A stretch of DNA of 64,000 nucleotides from Echinarachnius parma (lineage: Eukaryota; Echinodermata; Echinoidea; Clypeasteroida; Echinarachniidae). How positions within the stretch are numbered: the stretch's first letter is position 1; each line of letters opens with the position of its first letter. This document shows, in pieces, positions 34,364-46,711 of the stretch. Where the stretch lies: positions 1 to 64,000 of the forward strand of contig JBAMJV010012287.1 of assembly GCA_037951105.1 (NCBI GenBank). The letters run 5' to 3'. Both the position numbers and the translations under genes were made by a program. The notes under the pieces were generated by a model. That model did no database searches and was not told the origin of the DNA. It saw nothing but the letters and a program-made list of their open reading frames with translations.

Positions 34364-36480
34364 TTAAGTTACTAAATGATACATGCGGTGATGTATTTTG
34401 ATCGTCTAGGAATAAAACCGTTATGAAGATATCTAGAAAATGTTATCAAACAATTTGTGTACGACAATAGCTTTGTTTCTTAACTAAATTTCGTGGTAAA
34501 GGATAAGATTTTAAGAAAGCAAATTTAGTTGATTAATCACTGAACTATGCGTTACTACCGATTATTTGTGAATAATCGTATGATATATATGTCATAATTG
34601 TATATTCATAATTGTTTAAAATGATTTAGAAATAAAGGAGACCCAGTGTGGTAAAAGAAAAGTTTTTACGAAAATGTACAAAATTTAACACCCATAAACT
34701 TCTACAAATCAAATATGCACTTTCGAATTTGTTTATTTGGAAGAACTGTTCAGCCTCTTGTTCAGCCTCTGTTCAGCCTCTAACCCTAAGTTTAAATCAG
34801 CAATATTCCAACTGTGTCATAGAATAAAACATGCATGCTGTGTGAAAGTTGTTCATAACAACTTGGACAATAAAAACACATTATACATAAATATATAAAC
34901 AAATAAAAATCACATTGAAATTAAACATGAATACATACAAAATGTTACATCATCATAACTGCTCTTTAAAAAATATAAATATACATGCACTTTAATAGCT
35001 GCATTTTGAATGAATCAAAATTATTTGGAACAGCCCCAAAGAATTTGGAATGGCATATTCGCCATTTTATGAGAAACATTGATGAAATTATACCAAGATA
35101 AGGGGGTATTTCACAAAGATCAAAAGATGGAAAGATGGACCGAACAAGCTGTTGAAATTTGTTTTCTTTTAAAAATGCATTTGCCGGTAATCTACTAAAT
35201 CAGTTCAGCCTAAAGTTCTAACTAAGTGTCGACTAACCCCCGACTATAAAGTTGATATATTTAGTCAAGACTAACATTGTGTACTCTGGTAGGCCTGTTT
35301 ATTCCAGCCTAAAGTGATAAGTTTGCGGGTTTAACTAATCTGAGGTATCGACTAGTTAGTCCAAGGTTATCAACTTAGTTCAGCCTAATTTGATAAATTT
35401 AGTAGAATACCGCCCGTTATTGAATGCAGTTATTTGTTGTGATTACCAAGAAACCATATGTAATAATTTACATAAGATTTTGTTTGAATGTTTTGCTTTA
35501 GGCAAAAAAGGGTTTTCTATAATTGTTAATTCAAGTTCAGGTTGGAATATTTGCGAAACGCCACCCAGGTTGGTATTAGTTGGTATAGTATTGTGTTCTA
35601 GTGGATTTAAGTGACACAACGTAAAGTTTTAAATGTTTGTTTCACGATTTTTGGTCTAGAAACTTCAAAGAAACCCAACCATAGAACTGAAACTACTGAT
35701 ATGGTATAATTGTTTGGGGTAAGAAATTCCTTATAGATATCTCTATAGAAATCAGTCATTCTATTCCCACATTATGGAAAATATGTCATTCCTCTTTTCT
35801 GGGCAACTCCACTAAGGCAAACATGGCAAGCATCAGAAAATGATTTCACATACTTACATTAACATTATGGGTCAGAGAAAGTGACAGAATATTACCTACA
35901 GACAGAGAAACATTTCATGTACTGAAAATCGTAATATTTCGCATATTAATCTAAAGTTATATTTTATAATTTTGTCAATTGAATTGAGGGCCTGTTCGAG
36001 CTTTCGATCTTAGCTAAATAGTCTTCACAGTCAAAATGACACAAAGATAACAAGACTTTCAACAAAGTAGCCTATATACTGTACATGTACATTTATATGG
36101 CAGTACAAGAATAACAATTGGTAAGAAGAATAGTCACTAAATATTTGTATCATACAAGCATAGTACAAATATTATTACAGGGAGTTCTGAATAGTAAAGT
36201 CATTCACATTAGTCACAGAAATTTCCCTTTTAAGCATGTTAGGTTCATAATTATGAGGCAAAGTAGACCCAATTCTACAACAAATAGACAATAGACTGGC
36301 AATAGTGCATTTACTCTTCAAGCAAGGGCCCGTTTCACAAAGATTCTACGGAATGTAACGGAATTAACAAGGAGCCTTGAAATAATTTATGTCTCAAGTC
36401 TCAAATAAGTCTCAAATACTTGTATTTGTTTTGCTTTTGAATACGTTTTATTCCAAGGCTACAAATGGCTATCCGTAATT
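34364..36480. other. Downstream flank of right gene: repeats only
   Basis: Paralogous to about 25,140-27,810. It contains the single ~450-bp block 34,690-35,130 and a section with cagcctaa words (35,190-35,400). No exon was recognised. Confidence 0.5.
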
Positions 36481-36485
36481 GTTAA

Positions 36486-37036
36486 AGGACAATGAAGCCC
36501 AAGCAAAATGTTGCTTTCATAAGCTTGAAGAGATAAGGAGGAATAATCTCTAAAAGTTAAAGCATACTCAGGCAAGAAACAAGAAAATGATGGCCCTTTG
36601 AAGATGTCCATTTATTCCGTAGGGGAATTCGAATTGGCAACGCACTCTGATAAGTGTGTGGAATACTCCCCATATGTTCTGTACACAAATGGTCCCATTT
36701 TTAAAGTGTTCGTTATAGTGATACTTTTCCATTCCCGCAAATATACGTCATATATAAATACATTCTACAAAACATATGTTGGACTCAAACGAAGGGTAAA
36801 CATACATTTTGAAAAATTGAACAAAATTGAAATTTGGTGTACAAAATGTATATGGGGAGTAGTCCACAACTTTGCCAGAATGCGTTGCCATTTGAGTAAC
36901 TCGTATAAATAAATGGCTCTTTTCAGAGACATAGTTTTCTTATTTATTGACCGATTGTGCTTTAATTTTCAGGGGCTATTCATTATATTTAGTGTCTTAT
37001 AGTGCATACAACAATTTGTCTGGATTTCATTGTCCT
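36486..37036. repeat. TTAA MITE shared by both duplication units, right
   Basis: Same element at the same relative place as 27,823-28,373, so it was present before the tandem duplication. The open frame inside is a by-product. Confidence 0.88.
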
Positions 37037-38329
37037 TTAAGTCCTCCAATGCACCTCTTGTCCAACGTAGAGTTAAGTTCAACTTAGAATCTTGGTAGAA
37101 CACTCTCCAGAATCAATCTAGACATGCTGTATTTCACATTGCACGTCCACTCGATATACAAGTATACTCGATATGTGGGTAAATTGGTATGAGTAATGAT
37201 GTTAAAGTGATCTACTGATTTCGACTACAATATATAAGTGTTCTTGGGCGCTTTTTAATTCAATCATTCAAAGAAATCTAAATCCATTACATTCTGATAC
37301 CAAACAACAAAGTACAAGAGAAATGTGGAAGCTCCATGTGGATTGGTACATAATGAGTAATGATGTTAAAAATTATTCACTGATTTTGATTACAATTCAA
37401 ACATAAGTAGCTCCTTAATTAAGGAGACATTTAACAACTCAAGACCCATTTCATTATTCTGTTAATACCACAATAAAAAGCCAAACAACAAAGTACAAGT
37501 CAAATCTGGAAGCTCCAAGTAATTTGGGCTAAATTCGTTATTGGCTCACTTTAAAGAGTCAATTCAAAGTTTTGAAACTGTTCTACTACTACCTACTAGT
37601 TTCCTGGACTGGCAAGAGTGCATGTAAATGTATGATATTTTACAAGCGATGGTGAAATAATGGGAAAAACTTAAATCTAACCATGCTGCATTTCGTAAGG
37701 GACTTCTAGCCCGTCGCTAGCTGTCACTTCATATTCAAAGGTAGTACGTCATGATCGTACTGGAGGTGAATAATTAAACCCCCAACACCAAAAACATGTA
37801 CAAATTGGCAATAAAAATGACCCTGTTTTTTGCATTTTTAGTTCATATTAATCAAAATACCCAAAATATCTTTTGAAGACTTCAAGTACACAGATGAAAC
37901 ATAACTTTCAACAATTTAAAACAATTTTAATGAAATTTGTACCCTTTTTACTTTTTTTTTGCGAACATAATCATGAAAATATGTACCCTTTTTTTTATTT
38001 TTGAAATTTTTGTTGTTCGCGAACACATAGGTATGTATATTGACCCCCCTTTTTCGCAAAATTGTGAACGATTACGTGCATACACGGCCAATGTGAGGTG
38101 TGGCACCGGGACTTCTACATGCGAAATGACAATGTTTAATATAAATGCCCACATGTACTGGTAACTCATCTAGTTAAAGTAGTTAATTCTAAGAGAACAT
38201 GGCCCCGGTGAAAATCCAGGAGGTGATTTCTGAAAATGATTTTAAGCTAGAAATGTATTGTATCTTCGTCACTAAAATAAGTTTAACCAAAACAGTTTTC
38301 TGAAACTGTTCTAAATGTGGTGTGGATGT

Positions 38330-38627
38330 GGTGTGGCAAGATTGGTAGAGCGTGCGCTTTCCGATCATGAGATCCCGAGTTAGTACCCTGCACACTGCCT
38401 TTGTCCTTCAGCGAGACAATTTATCCACAATTGCTGCTCTCTACCCAGGTGTATAAATGGGGACCTGGTAGGAGGTGAAAGACTATATGTGAAGGATCTT
38501 CTCAATGCCCATGAGCCGCTTGGAAGGAATGCTCCCCAGGAAGTCGAGATGGTGCACAAAATGTGTGCTGGTTTGCATTGTATCCTATGACCGTGGTAAT
38601 AATATCATTTTATTAAAGCGCTTATAG
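38330..38627 (+). repeat. tRNA-derived SINE
   Basis: Begins with a tRNA-like head (GATTGGTAGAGCGTGCGCTT, degenerate B-box near GAGTTAGTACCC), then a tRNA-unrelated body and the tail AAAGCGCTTATAGAG. The other duplication unit retains only the tail at 29,312, consistent with deletion there. Confidence 0.75.
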
Positions 38628-38814
38628 AGATGATTATCAATCATATTAGGCACTATATGAATCAAGTATATTATATTATTATTAAATGAATACCAACTTA
38701 CTAAAATAAATTAAGTGACGTAAAATTGAGTTTAAAATCGTTTTTCAGCGTAGAACCCCCAAAATGTTCACCTTTCAGGAATCTGGACCTGGAAGTGCCT
38801 TTGTCTGCTAATGA

Positions 38815-39012
38815 TTATTCATCGTTCATTACAACATGAAGTTCACCATCACCGTCCCCATTGCCTGCGCTTGGGCTGGGAGGGTACTTAGGCATAAAGA
38901 ATATTTTCTTCCTGACTCCCTGCTTTGAGATCTGAGGAGTCTGCAGAGCCTTCTGTCTGTTGCCTTGCTCGTCCGTTATGGTTCCGCTGAAACCTGTGAT
39001 GCGCCGTGTCAC
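38815..39012 (-). CDS. Right gene exon 11: small-subunit C-terminus
   Basis: 198 nt, 65 codons plus stop, acceptor gatgcag. It reads VTRRITGFSGTITDEQGN and then KKIFFMPKYP, the usual final strand of a caspase, followed by a low-complexity Pro/Gly/Asp tail ending VVMNDE. Confidence 0.92.
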   Translation of the reverse strand: MTRRITGFSGTITDEQGNRQKALQTPQISKQGVRKKIFFMPKYPPSPSAGNGDGDGELHVVMNDE

Positions 39013-42000
39013 CTGCATCAGGGAATTAAAAAGAAAGTGATATTTTATGTCAAAATAAGTACATGTACATTTGAATTATTGATTATAATAAAGAGCCTTG
39101 CTTGTCCTTTATGGTACCCCTGAAACCTGTGATGCACCGTGTCATTTGCATTATGAAACTAAAAGTAGTCATTGTCCAAGGCTTGGACCAGTAGTAAGCG
39201 CAATAAAAAGACGGATCAATATTTCCTTCCATGCGCCACTGTGAAAATGATCTCCCAGATTTTGTTCTCTATAGAGACCCAGTTCTGTCTTTTGGAAATG
39301 TTTGAATAGTGACCCTTACTCTACATTATGAAAACAGACCCTTATGCTCAGAGCTGAAGTCATATGCCGTTATGAATAGCCACCCTTGTGAATAATGACC
39401 CTTTTGAATAGTGACACTTATATGGAAATACAAAGTTATGAATGACTCTTATAAATAGCCACCGTTTGGAATAATGACCCTTTTGAATAGCGACACTTAT
39501 GTATAGCCACCTTTTTGAATAGTGAACCTTTTGAATAGCCACCGTTATGAATAGCCACCCTTATCATGAATAATGACCCTTATGAATAATGACCCTTTTG
39601 AATAGCCACCCTTATGAATAATGACCCTTTTGAATATCCCCCCTTATGAATAATGACCCTATTGAATAGCCACCTTTATGAATAATGACCCTTTTGAATA
39701 TCCCCCTTATGAATAATGACCCTTTTGAATATCCCCCTTATGAATAATGACCCTTTTGAATATCCCCCTTATGAATAATGACCCTTTTGAATATCCCCCA
39801 TTATGAATAATGACCCATTTGAATATCCCCCCTTATGAATAATGACCCTTTTGAATAGCCACCCTTATGAATTACCATCCTTATGAATAATGACCCTTTT
39901 GAATAACCACTCTTATGAATAATGATCCTTCTGAGTAGGGAAGTTACTCCAACCCTCTGAATTCAAGATAATCTTAAATCACACACGCGATTCATGATGG
40001 TGTCTAGGTCATCCAGCCACCCGTATGAATAATGACCCTTATGAATAGCGAGGTTACCCCATTCCTCTAATTTCAAGATTATTTATCACTCACTCGATTC
40101 ATGATGGTGTCAAGGTCATCCAGGTGGGCAGCGGAGAGGAGCTCCTCACAGAGAGTGGAGATGAAGAGAGACCCTCGGTTTTTGTCCCGGAGTGAGAAAT
40201 ATCCTGTAGGATAAAAATAAAATGAAACATCAGTCCATAGGTGTGCTTCTAATCCTTTCATTAATCATAAAGGCGCTAGTATAACATTAATATCATGCAA
40301 TGGTCCACTATTGCTGTGGAACAGTTTGCCTGAAAATATCAAGAATTCAAAATCGCTCAATATATTTAAATTCAAAATTAAAGAGTGCATTTTTAATAAT
40401 CTCTAGCATTTCATGCTTCATTGATATCATTTCCTATCTATGGAAACACAGTAAACATTAACATACCATCAGAGGTGGAATGCGCAATAAACATATCGGC
40501 GTTGTCAGGGAGATCACTATCCGTGTCCCATTCGTAATTGAATCTCTCAGGCTGCTCCCGATGAGGACCACTACTATCGGCAGCAGGACAGACAAGTTCC
40601 TCGGCCACCGTCTCGAGATGACCCGAAGCCGTCGCGTCCTGGGGACCGTCCAGCGCTAGCGCACTCCTGGTCATCATTGCTACCAACAAAGCAGACAATT
40701 ATCAAAAGAATAGTACAAAACAACTAATAGAATTAACATAATTGTAGTTGCAGATCTACCATTGCAACCTATAGCAGAACAGAAAAAAAAAGGAATTTAA
40801 GAGAAATAAAAGGAAGTTTTGTACTTAAAAAAATACTCGCAATAAGTATTACGGTAAAGGAAAATATGAAGTATAGTAGTAAAGGCAATATTCAATGAGA
40901 CATTGAGTCACAGGTTTCTACTCGGATACAACATTTTACTGCATCCCGTCCATATCCTATTATATTGCAAAAAATGTACTTTTCAGCAGATTTCAATCGA
41001 CCTGTAAAGACTTACTTCCCCGACAAGCCTGGACGAAGATGATTTTTGGTTTGTCGCGCAGCGCAGGGCAGTTCCGCCCGGAGAACTTGGTCTGGATGTC
41101 CTTGATCATGACGACTTCCCTGTCGATACCGTAGATGCCCCGCTCCTCGCCGTGACTCATGAGAACGATCACGACTGAGCTGTGCTCCTCCGGCCCGTCC
41201 TCGTTGATTCTGGCCACCACGTTATCCAGTACGGTGTGTATTCCCTGTCATGGCGCATCAAGTCAAATTGTTTATATCGGACATAATTGTTTTATTGCAA
41301 AACGAATGCATAAGGACATTAAAACCATATTACACACTTAGGCGTCTTGTCAGTCAAAAACGCTGCGGCTTTCATGGGCTTGCCTGATAATCCAACTTTG
41401 TGTTGAAATCTTGATTAACATGCACTAGAAAGCTGAAACTGAAAGCTTCAAGTCTTTTCAAAAGCTGCTGTGTTTTTGACTGACAAGACGCCTTACTAAC
41501 AGCTTTTTCACAGCTGTTATTCTAGGTGACCAATGAGCGATCCAAATTTGGCCCGATCTCCTTAGCTTTGAAAAACCCTGTCTCTGTGTACATTCATTTG
41601 GGGGATCCTAATGGGCTTGCGCGTAGAAGAATTCAATTTTCAACAACTTTCATTGCAATAGAGTACAGAAGCCATGAGGTCATTAAAAAAAAAATTTAGA
41701 ATTTTCGAATTTGAACTTCATTTTCAGAAAAGGCATAACAAATTATGTCTAATATAAATACCGAAAAAGCAATTGAATATATTAAGTATTAGCTGAGATA
41801 TGCCTATCCTAATGAATTTTACTTCAATGGGCGATCAGTGTTATAGTGCACTGGTTCACCGAGAGATCACTTCCCTTGGCGATCGATGAGAGATTGTTAT
41901 CAAAGCTTTTAGGAGATCATGGCAAGGTTAACCATGGAGATCACTGGAGACCCATTGGAATATCATTGAGAGAACTATGCGATCACTGAGCGCTCGTTGA

Positions 42001-45000
42001 AAGATCGTTGAGAGATCTTGCCACCTGTTCAACGACTTCTATTATTAAAAGAAAGATTATACTGCCTAAAAGAACCACTAACAATAATTATCATAATGTA
42101 TTCTTACATTTGCATCCATGTTTTCTCGTGCGATCACTTCGTATCCAATCTGCTCCATCACATGCCGCACGTTTTTTAGATCGATTTTCGACCCGTGTCG
42201 CTTCGTGGCGAAGTCATCATTATTGATGATCACTGCAAGTCCTTTGTGCTTGGTCCGGTGCATGATATAACTCTGCAATCAGATATCACAATAAAGAAAC
42301 AATAGTTTAGTAGTACAGGGGACCTCTGATATAACGTGGTAACGGGGAGGAGGGGGGTCTCAAATTATCTTTGACCAGGGGTTAGCCTCAGCCAACTTCA
42401 AAACGGGGGTCTAGAGAGTGAATGAGAGGGGGAAAATAGGGTCTTTGTAATCCACTCCAAAAGGTTTTGTTTTTCTTCAAAGCGACATATTGTCAATATA
42501 TTGTACCTGTCCCCCCCCCCCCCCCCCCCTCCCCGGAATATATATTTCATTATTATTTATCCCTGATACAATAAGCTATTTGATATTACAAGGTAAATTC
42601 AATGGGCCCGAGGTACTTGATATTACAAGGTTTCCCTGTAATTATTGATGATCACTTCAAGTCCCTTGTGTTTGGAATGGTGCATATTATTCCGCAAAAA
42701 GAATTTTGTTTTTTTATAGTTGATTACTGCAAGAAATTTGCGCTTGGAAAATTGCATCATATAACTCTGTAACAAGGCCCCAAGAAGTTCACAATAAAGA
42801 AGCAATTGTTTAGTAATTTGTTATCAGTACTGCATCTGTGTTCGGAATAGTCAATGATATACCTAAAATAGCAGTCACACCGCCAAACCAAATCCAAACC
42901 GATACGAGACGTTCGGTGACGTTCGGGGTGCCAGCGGTTTGGTGTCGGAGCGGTATCGGAATTGTCGGTCTCTTTTGTTGTGACTGCTAACCCCAGTTCG
43001 GGCTCTTGTCAGTGCCCGATAAAGTGGAAGTTCGGTCTGGTTTCGGTTTGGATTTGGTTTGGCGGTGTGACTGCTACATAAAGTAAAGAAGTATACACAT
43101 ACTTTGTAAAATCCACTCAAAATCATTAAAACATTACAAAACAATGAACCAGGTATCAAATATCAACTAACAATGGAAGCGAGTTTGGTTGATTCAAAGT
43201 AACTACATGAACATCCTTTTCTGAAAAATAATTAAAAAGATGAATTATAATTGAATTTTTAATGGAATTACCTCTTCGGAATCCAACAGCCTGGGTGACA
43301 GCTTTGCTGGTGAAACTTCTGACGTCACATAGAATCCATTCTCATCAGGCCGGATGTACAGTCGTTCTCCTGATCATTGCATAAGGAATAGCAATGAATG
43401 GAAGAAGTCACATATACATGTATACCCTAAAAGCCTTGACGTAAGAACCAAGTATTGCCATTTTGGTGGAATGCAATGGACCGGGGATAGTCCATGGCAA
43501 TGTTGTGGCTATGCCGGACGAAAGCGGTACCATTTTCCCCAAATATGGCAGGAATTTGCCAGAACGGCTAATTTGTTTCTCAATATGATGCGAGTTCCCC
43601 CCCCCCCCCCCCCCCCCCAGGGATAGAATGATTTTGCCAGAAAGAGACAGGCCTGGTTTTGCCTGAATTTGATGTGCTTTTTACTCATAATCGTCCTCAT
43701 CGTAATTGTCATTGTGTTTTTACCTTTTTTTCTTCTTCTTTCCCTTTACTTTTTATTATCCTTTCGCGTATAGTTTTTCTTTTTATATGCTTGATTCAGT
43801 AATATTTTTTCTAGTATTTTTTCTGTAGTATAAGGTAAAGTAACAAGTAATGTGAGAGCGATGCAATTTACAACCATTACTTTTCAGCAGCACTCTCCAT
43901 TCCCTACCATTAGTTATCAATTATTATCCCCAATTTGGTTTCAAATATGTTATATCATATTTTATGTGCGTGCCTTGCATTTCTAAATGTAATTTGTTGG
44001 TAATGAAAATAGGACTTTAAAAATGTAACTGCCAATATTTGCATGCCTGCCTGGATCATACCTTCCTCATCCTGAAAACGTTGATATGGACTGGAGAAAC
44101 CTTTCGAGAAATAAAGAAAAATGAGGAGATAATTATATATTTGCAAATATGGTGCCAATTGTTGGTCTTCCCTGCCGGAAAGAACACACTCACCCACAGT
44201 GTGAACACACTGTGTTCACACTGTGGACCACAATGTGAAATTTGAGCGCTTTCAGTTTGAAAGCCAACTCACACTGCAAACACACTAAGAACACACTGTG
44301 AACGCAGGCAATTTCACACTGTGGCGATAGTGCCCTCATCGTGGTCATAGTGTGTTCACAGTGTGTTCACAGTGTGATTTGGTTTTCAAACTGTGAAAAC
44401 ACTCAAATTTAACATTGTGGTCCACACTGTGAAACACAGTGTGTTCACACTGCGTTAACACTGTGTATGAGTGTGTTCTTTCCGGCAGGGTTTCTATAAT
44501 TTACTTTTAATGATCCATTTATAAACTGTGTTCTGAAGTTGTTTGACTATGCTAATGATCATGGATGAAATCTGACATCAACGTTCATCTTTTCTCTACT
44601 TAAACATTGTTTTTCTATGAAAATATCACATTTCATACAGAAGAATCTTACAATACGATATTGGTTTTACCGTTTATGATTGAAGTCTCTAATATCACAT
44701 TTGGAAAAATCCTAGCAGTTCAAGGACCACTTTAATTCTTAATCAGGGCTCGAGACAAACTCTTGCTTGATTGCCCGGGGCAAGTACATATTACACTGGG
44801 CAGGTAAAATGTCCTTATAATGGTATACTTTATTATTGGTCAAAGTTCTACAAAACCAAAAAAAGTGATTGCTTACTTGTAAATTCAAATCTGCAAGTAA
44901 GTGGGCAAGTAAATGTTATGTCTGGCAAGTAAAATTTGACAATTTATTATTTTACTTGCCTGAACGGAGGGGGGGGGGGAAGAAGTTTAGTGTAGAGGCT

Positions 45001-46673
45001 TGTGTCATTTATTTTGTATGATGATGGTTTATGTTCGCTTGGTTTACACTCTGCTGATCATGGTCTACAACTCATTTGGTCTACTACCTGATGCCTTTAA
45101 CTTCAATTTCCCCTACTCCAAACACGATCCCTAACCCTAAACCTAATACGCCCCTGCAAGTGCATGTGTAATTGTTTCTAGTAGACCAAATGGGAGTGGA
45201 CCAAATGGCTGTAGACCAATCGGCAAGTTACCATCCTGATTACCTTGCTGGAAAATGGATCTATCCTGTAGCGTGCTCCAACAGCATGAGCATATTCCAC
45301 CACAGCAAGAACAGGCTGCTACAATGTCCGTGACTAATTCGATTACACTGATAATAACCACCAGAATCGCACAAAATGCAACTGCATTGTGGTGCTGAAT
45401 AAAAAAAAACATAGTTTGTTGTGGATCATGTGGAAGTGGATGAGTTAAGGTTTATAAATGTGCAATGCGAGAAATTATAAACAAAATATATTAACTATAA
45501 CAAACCTGTAGTTAATGTGACCGGCCATAGCAAAACCCTGCACTTGTTGGCAAAAATCAAAATGTAGATTTTCATACCATTAGAAAGACCCTGTAACTAG
45601 TGTTGTTGCTGAGTCCCGGGTACCCAGTTCCTGCAAAAAAATGTCGAGTCATAGGCACAAAAATCAATACTCGATTTCCCGAAAAAAGGGGAAGTCCCCT
45701 CATTGAACATCCGAGCTTTCATGTTCATTCAAGAAGATGATTTATTGTCATAAATGGGCTCAATGTTTGTCACTTGAATGAACATGTTTTCCCAGCTGGG
45801 GTGACATGCCGATTGTGTAATAAACAAATGGGTAAATTTCGGGTACCTCGGACTCGCCCGAAAAATTATCGCGAGTCCTGGGTAGTAAATACTCCCGAAA
45901 ACGACAACACTACCTGTTACAAGCTGTCATGTGATGCTTTGTTCTAACAAATTGGGCAATAATTGGCGAAAATATGACTTTTACAATCATAAGTCTTTTA
46001 CACACATTATGTGAACTTAAAATGCCAATATCTTCAAAACATTACCGACAAGTGCATAATTGTTTTGCTATAGCACATATAATAATTCACATTTTTATAA
46101 CATTTTTTTCTGAAAACCTTATTTTCTGAACTTTTTGAAGGAAATGCTAGAACTGTTCTGTTTCATACACAGGCAATGCACAGGGTGCATTGTGTGTCTC
46201 AAGTCTACTTTTTATCGGTCTTGACCATGTAAACCAATGGTCTCGCAAATATCCTTACAGCTTGTTCACAATGTGATCTACACTTTGAAAAACTTACCAT
46301 TCGATCAGCCCCCCCCCCCCCCCCCCCTCCCTTTCCAATCAAAGATGGGTTTCCCCACTGTGTCAATGGCAATGCATGCAACAATCATTTTGATTAACTT
46401 TCTTACCGGTTCAAAACATGGTACTGATGGAGAACAGCCTTGGTCCACATTCATCATAGTTACACTAACAGCTACCATAATAGTAGGGGTAACAATTAGC
46501 ATAGCACCCAAAATAGTCACCACCATGTACGTTATGATCTGAAATTGAGAAGAAAACAAAAAAAGAAAACGGAACATTAAAGCAACATCTGAAAAAAAAA
46601 AGTTTATTTTTTTTCGTACATTGCGAAAAAACACAGCTCTCACCCACCCCCTCCCCCAAACACTCCCGCTCTC

Positions 46674-46711
<38 letters not shown>

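Larger units (their letters stand above)
33469..40610. repeat. Tandem segmental duplication, right unit
   Basis: Direct repeat partner of 24,557-33,468. It contains the last exons of the complete right gene and its downstream flank. Unit-specific insertions are the TTAA MITE 33,788-34,363 and a ~640-bp stretch with a SINE (37,975-38,618) that is missing in the left unit. Confidence 0.85.
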
